Shown: one piece after another, positions 15,786-23,792 of the stretch
How the letters are laid out: the number at the start of each line of letters is the position of its first letter
How positions within the stretch are numbered: the stretch's first letter is position 1
Assembly: GCF_003710865.1 (NCBI RefSeq)
Contig: NZ_RHHO01000017.1
Location: 62,001 to 126,000, forward strand
DNA length: 64,000 nt
From: Brevibacillus borstelensis
GTDB taxonomy: Bacteria; Bacillota; Bacilli; Brevibacillales; Brevibacillaceae
Direction: 5' to 3'
Program-made: the position numbers and the translations under genes
The notes under the pieces: generated by a model
Databases searched by the model: none
Told to the model about the DNA's origin: nothing
Seen by the model: only the letters and a program-made list of their open reading frames with translations

Positions 15786-16703
15786 ATGCAAACGTACGCC
15801 TTATATTTTGAAAATGTCCCTGCGCATTGTGATGCTTTTCGCTCGATCATCGATGAGATGAAGGAGCGGGTCAACACCGATCCGGTGCGCATTACATATG
15901 AAGAACGCGATCAGGGCGATTTCAGGATGTTTCGCTTTCAAAGCTGGTGTATGGAAGAATACGATGCGGAGACGATAGAATGGGCACGTGCATTTATCTC
16001 GCTGGCTGTAGCCGAGTGGGTCATTCGGGTCAAGGAACCGGAGGTCATGGAGGAAATAGCCGGCGACCTGATCGAGTCCGAGCAGCTTGAAGATGAGTGG
16101 CCTTACGTTATTCCGTTCGTCCAGCGGCTTTTTGCAGAAGGGGAAGAAGAAGCCGATCTTCTGCAAGCGACTACCCGGAAAGCAAGGATATACCGGAAAG
16201 TGCGGGACTACCTGGAGGACGAGCGCGAATTGAACGTACTCGGGTTTGTCCGCTTCCGTCTGCAGGAGCATTGGAATGAGTTGTTTGAGCTGATCGAAAC
16301 CGGCCTTGACGATTATCTCGAAGACAGGCAGTATCAGGAGTTCGTTGACCTGCTGCGCTTTTTTATCGCCGATCAGGAAGCCAAGCAGGAAGTCGTTCAC
16401 GTTGTTCCTAGTGTGGACAAACCTTTCCATCTCTATGATAAACACGGAGACCGAATCTGGCTGGACCATCTGGACGCCGTCATGTTTACGGATGAACAGA
16501 AATGCCGGGAAGAGGATTATCTGGTGAGCGCTCTGGTAGCGATTGCGCCGGAACGTATCGTTTTTCACATGGCGCAGGACAGGCCCGCATTGACACAGAC
16601 CGTTCGCAGCATTTTTGAAAACCGGCTGATCACCTGCCATTCGTGTTCCCTGTGTCTGTCCGGCAGACGTGTACTTGACGTAAACAAACCAACTCCTTTA
16701 TAA
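15786..16703 (+). CDS. ytxC: YtxC-like sporulation protein
   Basis: A 305-residue acidic, soluble protein resembling B. subtilis YtxC, whose gene also lies directly upstream of thrS. It is rich in Glu and aromatic residues and mostly helical (EEYDAETIEWARAFISLAVAEW near residues 48-69). No catalytic motif is visible, and the biochemical role is unknown in the family. ATG 15786 follows GGGGAG by seven bases. Its final codons contain the thrS promoter: the stop TAA at 16701-16703 is part of the -10 element. Confidence 0.75.
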   Translation: MQTYALYFENVPAHCDAFRSIIDEMKERVNTDPVRITYEERDQGDFRMFRFQSWCMEEYDAETIEWARAFISLAVAEWVIRVKEPEVMEEIAGDLIESEQLEDEWPYVIPFVQRLFAEGEEEADLLQATTRKARIYRKVRDYLEDERELNVLGFVRFRLQEHWNELFELIETGLDDYLEDRQYQEFVDLLRFFIADQEAKQEVVHVVPSVDKPFHLYDKHGDRIWLDHLDAVMFTDEQKCREEDYLVSALVAIAPERIVFHMAQDRPALTQTVRSIFENRLITCHSCSLCLSGRRVLDVNKPTPL

Positions 16704-16704
16704 T
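16675..16704 (+). promoter_or_regulatory. thrS promoter
   Basis: TTGACG (16675-16680), an 18-base spacer and a perfect TATAAT (16699-16704). It overlaps the end of ytxC and feeds the T-box leader. Confidence 0.85.
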
Positions 16705-16724
16705 ACGAAAAACAACCTAACACG

Positions 16725-17010
16725 GAAAATACAATGAGAAGGACATGGACGATACCCATGTTGCTCCAGAGAGGCGGGACACAGGCTGGAAGCCCGCTGC
16801 GTACACGTATCGATCTACCCCCTTCGAGTAGCCGCCGGGAAAGAGCTTCTTGCTCACAGTATCGGCGAGCCGGTTCAAACCGTTACGTTTTCGAGAGGTC
16901 TGGAATCGACCTGCTTTTGACCCGTTGATGGGCAGGGCATGTCTACAGGCCAGTAGGGTGGTACCGCGGGTTACAAGCACTCGTCCCTTCAGGGATGAGT
17001 GCTTTTTTAT
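16725..17010 (+). promoter_or_regulatory. T-box leader of thrS (tRNA-sensing riboswitch with terminator)
   Basis: The conserved T-box AGGGTGGTACCGCG is at 16955-16968, immediately before a terminator hairpin AAGCACTC.TCCCT / AGGGA.GAGTGCTT with a T-run (16974-17009). A GATAC/GTATC helix (16751-16755, 16807-16811) can close stem I. An ACA threonine codon at 16803-16805 lies just 5' of that helix and is a candidate specifier (inference). Uncharged threonyl-tRNA should stabilise the antiterminator. Confidence 0.92.
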
Positions 17011-17055
17011 TTTCCCTAAACAAAGCAAATACGATGGAGAAAGGAAGTATGGATC

Positions 17056-18969
17056 GTGGCACAAATCAACGTTACATTCCCTGACGGCGCCGTTCGTCCG
17101 TATGACGCAGGCGTCACTGTCGAAGAGATCGCCGGTTCGATCAGCTCCAGTCTGAAGAAAAAGGCGGTTGCCGGTAAAGTAAACGGCAAGGTAGTCGATC
17201 TTTACACACCGATCGAGGAGGATGCGGCCGTTGAGATCGTTACGCTTGATTCCGCGGATGGTGTGGAAGTGTATCGTCACAGCACGGCCCACTTGCTCGC
17301 TCAGGCGATTAAACGCCTGTACGGGAAAGAGGTAAAGCTGGGCATCGGTCCGGTGATCGAAGACGGATTTTATTACGACATGGATATCCCGGTGGCACTC
17401 ACCCCGGATGATCTGCCAAAAATCGAGGCGGAAATGGAAAAGATCATCAAGGAAGACTTGCCGATCCGCCGCAAAGAAGTAAGCCGTGACGAAGCAGTCG
17501 CGATCTTCAAGGAAATTAACGATCACCTGAAGCTGGAGTTGATTCGCGACCTTCCGGAAGATGCCACTATCACCATCTACGAGCAGGGTGAATTCTTCGA
17601 CCTGTGCCGCGGACCGCACTTGCCGTCCACCGGTTTCATCAAAGCATTCAAGCTGATGAGTGTGGCTGGGGCGTACTGGCGCGGAAATTCGGATAACCAG
17701 GTTCTCCAGCGCGTATACGGCACGGCTTGGCCGAAGAAGGCGGAGCTGGATGAATATCTGCACTTTATCGAAGAAGCGAAAAAACGCGACCACCGCAAGC
17801 TGGGCAAGGAATTGGAGCTGTTCATGTTTTCCGAAGAAGCGCCAGGCATGCCGTTTTATCTGCCGAACGGCTTCACTGTCCGCAACGAGCTGGAGCAATT
17901 CTCCCGCCGCATGCAGCAGCTGGCCCACTACACGGAAGTGCGCTCTCCGTTTATTATGAACCAGCGCCTCTGGCTGCAGTCGGGCCACTGGGATCATTAC
18001 CACGAGAATATGTACTTCTCCGAGGTAGACAATACCACTTATGCATTGAAGCCGATGAACTGTCCCGGCCACATGCTGATCTATAAAAACAAAATGCACT
18101 CCTACCGCGATCTGCCGATTCGCTACTCCGAATTCGGTCAGGTGCACCGCCACGAGTATTCCGGCGCACTGAACGGGATGCTTCGGGTACGGACCTTCTG
18201 TCAGGACGATGCCCACGTATTTGTTCGTCCGGACCAGATCGAGGGAGAGATCAAGAGCATGATCCGTTTGATCGACTCGATCTACAAAGTGTTCGGATTT
18301 GAGTACAGCGTAGCTCTTTCCACTCGTCCTGAGGATTCGATGGGTTCCGATGAGCTGTGGGAGATTGCCGAAACATCCTTGAGAAACGTGTTGGAAGAAG
18401 CGGGATTGCCGTACGAAATCAAGGAAGGAGACGGTGCGTTCTACGGACCGAAGATCGACTTCCAGATTACGGACGCGCTGAAACGCCGCCATCAGTGCGG
18501 TACGATCCAGCTCGACTTCCAAATGCCTGAGAAGTTTGACCTGTCATATGTCGGCCAAGACAACGAGAAGCATCGTCCGGTCGTATTGCACCGCGCCATG
18601 TACGGTTCGATGGAGCGCTTTATCGGTATCCTGATCGAGCACTATGCTGGCGCATTCCCGGTCTGGCTCGCTCCGGTTCAGGTTCGCCTGATGACGATCA
18701 ATGAAGTGCATGTGGAATACGCGCAAAAGGTCAAGGAAAAAATGGAGCAAGCCGGCATTCGCGTGGAGCTTGATGCCCGCAATGAAAAAATCGGGTACAA
18801 AATCCGCGAGGCACAGGTGCAAAAAGTGCCTTACATGCTGGTTATCGGTGAAAACGAAGTCGCTCAAGGGACGCTGTCCGTCCGCAAGCGCGGCGTAGGC
18901 GACGAGGGCGGCATGAGCGTAGATGCCTTCCTCGACAAGATTAAAGCCGAGATTAGCGAAATGAAGTAA
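17056..18969 (+). CDS. thrS: Threonyl-tRNA synthetase
   Basis: A 637-residue class II synthetase charging tRNA-Thr. Domain order is an N-terminal TGS domain (residues 1-62), the SAD editing domain with the HSTAH motif (about residue 75), the class II catalytic core with the zinc-binding NCPGHM segment (about residue 335), and a C-terminal anticodon-binding domain. GTG 17056 follows AAGGAAG by nine bases. The full family length and intact editing motif argue for an active enzyme. Control is by the T-box immediately upstream, and a strong terminator follows. Confidence 0.98.
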   Translation: MAQINVTFPDGAVRPYDAGVTVEEIAGSISSSLKKKAVAGKVNGKVVDLYTPIEEDAAVEIVTLDSADGVEVYRHSTAHLLAQAIKRLYGKEVKLGIGPVIEDGFYYDMDIPVALTPDDLPKIEAEMEKIIKEDLPIRRKEVSRDEAVAIFKEINDHLKLELIRDLPEDATITIYEQGEFFDLCRGPHLPSTGFIKAFKLMSVAGAYWRGNSDNQVLQRVYGTAWPKKAELDEYLHFIEEAKKRDHRKLGKELELFMFSEEAPGMPFYLPNGFTVRNELEQFSRRMQQLAHYTEVRSPFIMNQRLWLQSGHWDHYHENMYFSEVDNTTYALKPMNCPGHMLIYKNKMHSYRDLPIRYSEFGQVHRHEYSGALNGMLRVRTFCQDDAHVFVRPDQIEGEIKSMIRLIDSIYKVFGFEYSVALSTRPEDSMGSDELWEIAETSLRNVLEEAGLPYEIKEGDGAFYGPKIDFQITDALKRRHQCGTIQLDFQMPEKFDLSYVGQDNEKHRPVVLHRAMYGSMERFIGILIEHYAGAFPVWLAPVQVRLMTINEVHVEYAQKVKEKMEQAGIRVELDARNEKIGYKIREAQVQKVPYMLVIGENEVAQGTLSVRKRGVGDEGGMSVDAFLDKIKAEISEMK

Positions 18970-19039
18970 ACCTGACAGACCGCTTGGGTCAGTACAGGGG
19001 AGAAACAAACAAGCTGTCCGTTTGAAATCGGAAATGAAA

Positions 19040-19078
19040 AAGGTGCTGTCCGCAAGAGCCGGGACAGCACCTTTTTTC
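19040..19078. terminator. Bidirectional terminator between thrS and the MoeB-like gene
   Basis: A 10-bp-plus stem AAGGTGCTGTCC / GGACAGCACCTT flanked by A-run and T-run, so it can stop thrS on the plus strand and the tup/moeB operon on the minus strand. Confidence 0.85.
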
Positions 19079-19083
19079 ATAAA

Positions 19084-19125
19084 GCGAACCCGGGACTGCA
19101 AACTCGGGATAGCGAACTCGGGCGA
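19084..19125. repeat. Three tandem 14-bp repeats
   Basis: Units at 19084-19097, 19098-19111 and 19112-19125 follow the pattern GCRAACYCGGG plus three variable bases. The array sits between convergent transcription units, next to their shared terminator. No function is evident. Confidence 0.6.
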
Positions 19126-19190
19126 CGAGCGATCCGGACCCCCTCTTGGAATGATCTGCAGACCAGGGCTTTTTTGCTCCCGACTGTCCG

Positions 19191-20225
19191 TTAATGTCCT
19201 ACGTACTTGGCGTACAGTCTCCGGGCAGCTGCGATGTCATCTGTACCCTGGATGAGCACGCGTCCGTCCTGGAAAAAGACGAGCGTGCAGCCTTCCACAT
19301 GAAAGCGGAGCAGAAACGGATTGGCTTCGACTCGTCCGAGGACGCGAAAGCGCTCGGCCATTCGGTCGAGATTGACAGAGAGGGGGCGCTGCGGGCTGAT
19401 TTGGACCGTATCTCTGCCGCACAGCGCGGCAAACTCCTCAGCCCCTTCTTGCCACTCGAGACTGCTGAAGCTTCGCCCGACACAGGCGGGGCATGCAGGA
19501 TTTCGGCCATTTGCGACATTCATCTGCATGAAGTCGTTTTCCCAGATGTCTAGCTGTTCCAGATGGGGATTCAGCATGTCATCCGCTCCGATGAGCAGTT
19601 TGAGCGCTTCCGTCGCCTGGTAGGATGCGACAATGTGAACAATAGGGCCGATCACGCCGACTGTATCGCATGTTTCTCCCCGTCCTGCGGGAGCGGTAGG
19701 AAATAGACAGCGAAAGCAGGGAGTGATGCCGGGGCGGATAACAGAGAACATTCCGCGCGCGCTTACAACGCCGCCGTAAACCCAGGGAATCGAATGCTTT
19801 ACGGCTACGTCGTTGATCAGATAACGAATCTGAAAGTTATCTGTCCCGTCGAGAATGACATCCACATCGGAGAGCAGGGCTTCCGCATTGACCGGGCTGA
19901 TGTCTGCGACGATTCCTTCGACAGCAATGTCAGCGTTGATGCGCCTCAGCTTGGCAGTTGCGGCGACCGCTTTTGGCAGATGCTGCCTGGCATCCGCTTC
20001 ATCGTAGAGCATTTGCCGCTGGAGGTTGCTTTCCTCCACAAAATCCCTGTCGATCAGCCGCAGGTATCCGACGCCGGCTCTCGCCAAGTGATTGGCGAGG
20101 ACGGTTCCCAGTGCTCCCATCCCGACGACTGCCGCTTTTTTCTGTTGCAGCATATTTTGTCCCGCACTGCCGATCGGGGCAAACAGCATCTGTCTGGAAT
20201 AGCGCTGCATCCAATCCGGATTCAT
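19191..20225 (-). CDS. MoeB/ThiF-family E1-like adenylyltransferase
   Basis: A 344-residue protein of the ThiF/MoeB/HesA family that adenylates the C-terminal Gly of a ubiquitin-like sulfur carrier (MoaD or ThiS). The nucleotide-binding GMGALG is at residues 35-40, the DGTDNFQIRYLIND motif at about 126-139, zinc-type CxxC pairs at C170/C173 and C245/C248, and a conserved cysteine at C186. A C-terminal extension of about 90 residues has no recognised motif. It is the last gene of the minus-strand tup operon, 17 bases after tupC. A MoaD-like partner lies at 25951. In this context it resembles AorE-type proteins of aldehyde oxidoreductase clusters. Confidence 0.88.
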   Translation of the reverse strand: MNPDWMQRYSRQMLFAPIGSAGQNMLQQKKAAVVGMGALGTVLANHLARAGVGYLRLIDRDFVEESNLQRQMLYDEADARQHLPKAVAATAKLRRINADIAVEGIVADISPVNAEALLSDVDVILDGTDNFQIRYLINDVAVKHSIPWVYGGVVSARGMFSVIRPGITPCFRCLFPTAPAGRGETCDTVGVIGPIVHIVASYQATEALKLLIGADDMLNPHLEQLDIWENDFMQMNVANGRNPACPACVGRSFSSLEWQEGAEEFAALCGRDTVQISPQRPLSVNLDRMAERFRVLGRVEANPFLLRFHVEGCTLVFFQDGRVLIQGTDDIAAARRLYAKYVGH

Positions 20226-20242
20226 TATCCAGGCCCCCTTTT

Positions 20243-20983
20243 TTAGTAAATCATCCGGCCGCAGAGGAAGTCCTGCAGCTCGGGACTTTTCGGCCGGGTA
20301 AAAAACGCCTCCGTACTTCCGTTTTCAACGATCCGTCCCTTGTGGATAAACAAGCATTCGTCGGTCAACCGCCTTGCCTGCTGCAAATTGTGAGTCACGA
20401 TCAGGATCGTGATGTCCCGCGTCTGTTGGATCGCTTTCAGCACTCGCTCGAAAATGGCGATGTGATAAGGGTCGAGGTTTGCAGTCGGTTCATCGAGAAA
20501 GAGCAGATCAGGCTGGTATACCAGCACCCTTGCCAGGGCGATCCGCTGCGCCTCTCCGCCCGATAGGGTATGCGCACGCTGCTTGGCCGTATGCCCCAGC
20601 TCGACCAGTTCCAGCGCTTCCGTGACGAGCGAACGGATCGCCGTCCGATCTGTTCCGCGATAACGCAGCCCCAGTGCTACATTGTCAAAGACGGTGGAGT
20701 CAAACATGGTTGGCTTTTGCGGGACGTAACCGATCCGCCGCTGCAGTGGCAAGCCTTTTGCGTGGGTGAGCGAAGAAAGGTCAACAACCGTGCCAAACAC
20801 ATCCATCCTGCCTGCAGCCGGCTGCTCCAACAGCGTCATCGCACGCAGCAAGGTGCTTTTGCCCGAACCGCTGGGACCGACGATGCCGTAGATTTTCCTA
20901 TGTTCAAATACGGCTTTGTCTACACGCAATACGGTCTTTCCTCTGTAGGCGACTTCCAGGTCGCTGAGCTTGAGCTTGTTCAT
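20243..20983 (-). CDS. tupC: Tungstate ABC transporter ATPase (TupC-like)
   Basis: A 246-residue ATPase. Walker A GPSGSGKS is near residues 36-43, the LSGGEAQR signature near 140 and Walker B LLFLDEP near 160. The LEQPAAGRMDVFG and RRIGYVPQKPTMFDSTV segments resemble the tungstate/phosphate-like ATPases that pair with TupB. It starts four bases after tupB stops. Assignment to tungstate instead of molybdate rests on the TupA protein of the same operon and on the adjacent tungsten-type oxidoreductase gene. Confidence 0.88.
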   Translation of the reverse strand: MNKLKLSDLEVAYRGKTVLRVDKAVFEHRKIYGIVGPSGSGKSTLLRAMTLLEQPAAGRMDVFGTVVDLSSLTHAKGLPLQRRIGYVPQKPTMFDSTVFDNVALGLRYRGTDRTAIRSLVTEALELVELGHTAKQRAHTLSGGEAQRIALARVLVYQPDLLFLDEPTANLDPYHIAIFERVLKAIQQTRDITILIVTHNLQQARRLTDECLFIHKGRIVENGSTEAFFTRPKSPELQDFLCGRMIY

Positions 20984-20987
20984 CCTG

Positions 20988-21650
20988 TCATCTCCGCCCG
21001 GTTTTTAATTGGTTCAGCACGCCGATAACCAAGAAGCTGTTGAACAAAAAGCTGATCAGCAAAAGGACCAATCCCATTTGCAGTCCTGCCGTGAAGTTGC
21101 CCATTCTCGTTTCGAGTATGATCGCTGTGGTCATAACCCGTGTATGGTGCTCGATATTACCGCCCACGAGCATGACGGCGCCAACTTCGGAAATCGCTCT
21201 GCCGTATGCGGCTGCTACGCCAGCCCAGATGCCTTTGCGCGCTTCCTTGACGATGGTAAAGACGAGCTGCAGAGGGCTGGCACCGAGACTTTTCGCGGTT
21301 TCCCAATAGGCCCTCTCCTTTGCCTGGACGGCAGACAGGCTTAATCCAGCCAGGATCGGAGTGACCAAGACGACCTGGGCAAGCATCATCGCCTCCGGAG
21401 TGAACAAAAGGCCGAGCGAACCGAGCGGCCCGTATCGGGAGAGCAATAAATAGACGATGACCCCGACCAACACCGGGGGAAGACCCATACAAGTGTAAAT
21501 CAATACGATAACCAGCCGTTTTCCCGGGAAAGAATAAAGACCGAGACAGGCGCCGAGCGGAATGCCGATCAAAGAGCCGAGCAATATTGCAGTCGTTGTC
21601 ACTTTGAGGGAGAGCCAGACAACCTCCCATACTTCAGGGGTCATGAGCAT
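20988..21650 (-). CDS. tupB: Tungstate ABC transporter permease (TupB-like)
   Basis: A 220-residue permease with about five to six membrane helices and a cytoplasmic EAA-type loop (ETAKSLGASPLQL, near residues 116-128). The C-terminal part (GRAISEVGAVMLVGGNIEHHTRVMTTAI) is characteristic of the TupB/ModB-like class. Two copies would form the channel with TupC. It starts 12 bases after the end of tupA, so tupA, tupB, tupC and the E1-like gene are probably one transcript. Confidence 0.9.
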   Translation of the reverse strand: MLMTPEVWEVVWLSLKVTTTAILLGSLIGIPLGACLGLYSFPGKRLVIVLIYTCMGLPPVLVGVIVYLLLSRYGPLGSLGLLFTPEAMMLAQVVLVTPILAGLSLSAVQAKERAYWETAKSLGASPLQLVFTIVKEARKGIWAGVAAAYGRAISEVGAVMLVGGNIEHHTRVMTTAIILETRMGNFTAGLQMGLVLLLISFLFNSFLVIGVLNQLKTGRR

Positions 21651-21662
21651 GAAGCAGAGCCC

Positions 21663-22577
21663 CTATCGTTTCTTGGCAGAAGGGACGAACAGCCCTTTTC
21701 CGTATTTGTCTTTCCCGAACTCGCCGATTATTTTTTGCCCCTCCTCGCCGGTGAAAAACTGGATAAATTGCATCGCTTCATCCGGTTTGGAAGTCGATTT
21801 TACTTTGATAATGCCGTATGGATTCAGCAAAGACTGATCTCCCTGCATGACGACCTGCAAATTCAGCTTGCGGGAGAGATAGGTGGCCTCATCTGTGAGC
21901 GTGTAGGCATTTTTCTCATCCGCCATTTGCAGGGTTGCCCCCATTCCTTGACCAGAGGAGAGGTACCAGTCGCCCTCGGGAGTGAGCTTCGCTTCCTTCC
22001 AGATGCTTTTCTCCTTCTTGTCCGTTCCCGAATCATCACCGCGAGAGATGAATGGAGCCTTCTTTTCCGCGATGAGGGCAAACGCTTCTGCTGCGGTTTT
22101 CGCTGTTTTTGCGCCGGCCGGATCATCAGCGGGACCTACGATGTAGAACTGGTTGTACATGACGTCATAGGCGTCTGTTCCGAATCCTTTGGATACGAAT
22201 TCGTCCTCCGCCTTTCGGGAGTGCACGAGGAGCACGTCGGCATTGCCGTCCTCGCCCAGCTTGATCGCCTGTCCGGTTCCGACGGCGACGACCTTTACCT
22301 TGATGCCGCTCTTTTGCTCAAAGGCGGGCAGCATCACATCCAACAGGCCGGAATCTTGCGTGCTGGTCGTCGTGGCCAAAACGATCTCCTTGGCGGACGA
22401 TTCCGACGGCTTCGATTCGGGAGCTGCCGGTTGCCGCGGCTCCGCAGCGGTGGCCTGCTGCTGATTTCCTGCCGGAGGCTGCTGCGAGCTTTGCGTTGCT
22501 GCCGATGGCTCCTGCGAGCAGGCGGCGAGAAGCAAAGAAAGAACGGCAGCGAAGAAAGAGACATAAAGACGCTTCAA
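21663..22577 (-). CDS. tupA: Tungstate-binding lipoprotein TupA
   Basis: A 304-residue substrate-binding lipoprotein. The signal peptide ends in the lipobox LLAAC with C20, followed by a 40-residue Gln/Pro/Ala/Ser-rich tether. The anion-site motif TTTSTQDSGLL (residues 69-79) is the hallmark of TupA proteins, which prefer tungstate over molybdate. The TTG at 22577 is chosen as start because AGGGAG sits about nine bases upstream and it yields a normal lipoprotein signal; in-frame ATG codons further upstream are badly placed relative to that site. It lies directly downstream of the regulator gene, whose stop codon is 31 bases upstream. Confidence 0.93.
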   Translation of the reverse strand: MKRLYVSFFAAVLSLLLAACSQEPSAATQSSQQPPAGNQQQATAAEPRQPAAPESKPSESSAKEIVLATTTSTQDSGLLDVMLPAFEQKSGIKVKVVAVGTGQAIKLGEDGNADVLLVHSRKAEDEFVSKGFGTDAYDVMYNQFYIVGPADDPAGAKTAKTAAEAFALIAEKKAPFISRGDDSGTDKKEKSIWKEAKLTPEGDWYLSSGQGMGATLQMADEKNAYTLTDEATYLSRKLNLQVVMQGDQSLLNPYGIIKVKSTSKPDEAMQFIQFFTGEEGQKIIGEFGKDKYGKGLFVPSAKKR

Positions 22578-22608
22578 TCTAATCATCTCCCTATTGTTGA
22601 AATCATTT

Positions 22609-23538
22609 TTACATTCTGTCAATTATTTTTCCGGTTGAGGACACCCCGTAGCCTCCCATGGCGACGACCATTTGTTTAAAGCCCGGGTCGCGCAGCACCT
22701 CGAGCATGATGCGGAATCGCTCCTGATCGAGCAGTCTCGTAGGCAATACGAGATCGTACCGCTCTTCCTGCACAGGGAAAAAGTCTAGTCCAAGCCCGCG
22801 GGCGGCACTTTCGATTCCCAGTGCAGTGTCCGCGTCTCCCCGCAGGACAGCGGAAGCAAGCTCGTAGTGTGTGTTCATTTCCCGGTAGTAGCCGGGTACG
22901 CGATCGGCGGAGCGGCCGAGCTGGCGCAGCTTGAAGTCGAGCAGCACCCGAGTGCCTGAGCCTCGCTGACGGTTGACGATGCGGTGACGGCCCGAGAGAA
23001 ACTCCTCCCAGCTGGTGATCATCCGCGGATTGCCCAGAGGCACGATAAACCCTTGCCAACGGGTGACGAGATTGACGACGGCCACCTCCTCGTTTGGCAG
23101 CAGAGAGCGGATATAGGGGAGGTTATACTCGCCGGTCGTCTGGTCCAGCAGGTGACAGCCGGCGATGTCCACGCGGCCTTTGTACAGCTCGATCAATCCG
23201 TCCATACTCCCGGAATAGACAGGGAACAGCGTTACCCCGCGTCTGGCGATCATACGGGTGAGCAGGTCGAGCGACAAGTCATGGCTGCCGGCAAAGTAAA
23301 TCTCCTGCAGCGGGTGACCTCTTCGCAAAACGGCGGAGCGGTCATGGAGAGTCGGAAGCTCCTCCTCTGACGATTTGTGAGCGCGCATGAAATGGTCGAG
23401 ATCAGTTCGGAGAATGCGCAGGGCTCGTCCGATTTTGGAAGCCGGCAATTCCTTGCGCTTGATCATCTCGTAAACGGTGTACTTGGACAGCTTTAATACT
23501 GCAGCGACCTCTTCCGGAGTGAGATACGCCCGATCCAC
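22609..23538 (-). CDS. HTH regulator with periplasmic-binding-protein-like sensor domain
   Basis: A 309-residue one-component regulator. Residues 5-50 are an excisionase/MerR-like helix-turn-helix (LTPEEVAAVLKLSKYTVYEMIKR). Residues 85-300 form a type II binding-protein-like domain (GSHDLSLDLL, GRVDIAGCHLLD, NRQRGSGTRVLLD). Relatives are annotated as molybdenum or tungsten cofactor regulators, so an oxyanion or pterin ligand is plausible but inferred. The same domain forms the C-terminal half of the MoeA fusion at 27618. GTG 23538 follows AGGGGG; a GTG seven codons earlier lacks a site. It heads the minus-strand tup operon and is divergent from the oxidoreductase gene. Confidence 0.85.
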   Translation of the reverse strand: MDRAYLTPEEVAAVLKLSKYTVYEMIKRKELPASKIGRALRILRTDLDHFMRAHKSSEEELPTLHDRSAVLRRGHPLQEIYFAGSHDLSLDLLTRMIARRGVTLFPVYSGSMDGLIELYKGRVDIAGCHLLDQTTGEYNLPYIRSLLPNEEVAVVNLVTRWQGFIVPLGNPRMITSWEEFLSGRHRIVNRQRGSGTRVLLDFKLRQLGRSADRVPGYYREMNTHYELASAVLRGDADTALGIESAARGLGLDFFPVQEERYDLVLPTRLLDQERFRIMLEVLRDPGFKQMVVAMGGYGVSSTGKIIDRM

Positions 23539-23564
23539 CAGAATCCCCCTTCCCAGCACGTTAA

Positions 23565-23621
23565 TTTGGTTTTGTTTGGTTTTGTTGGTAGCAGTTTGGT
23601 TCCGTTTTGTTTAAAACAAAC
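23565..23621. promoter_or_regulatory. Candidate operator: phased TTTGG repeats and a 15-bp palindrome
   Basis: TTTGGTTTTG occurs twice in tandem (23565-23574, 23575-23584); a third relative, TTTGGTTCCG, is at 23595-23604, keeping 10-base phase. A perfect palindrome TTTGTTT-A-AAACAAA (23606-23620) follows. The block lies between the divergent HTH-regulator gene and the oxidoreductase gene, so it is a good candidate binding site for that regulator (inference). Confidence 0.5.
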
Positions 23622-23792
23622 ATACTTGAGGAATGGTTCGCTTGGCAATACATCAGTCGAAAAAATAATCGAAAAATTGGTAATTTTGCCGATCCGCCGC
23701 AGTATTATAGGAAGGAAATCCTGCTCGATAGTCGAACTTAGAGAGGATAACGTTCAGATTCAACCATATGGAAAAAAAGGGGGAAGCATGCG

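Noticed and set aside
16717-18522. A 601-codon open frame on the minus strand
   Set aside because: It lies entirely antisense to thrS and its leader, has no family resemblance and no ribosome site; it arises from the codon bias of thrS.
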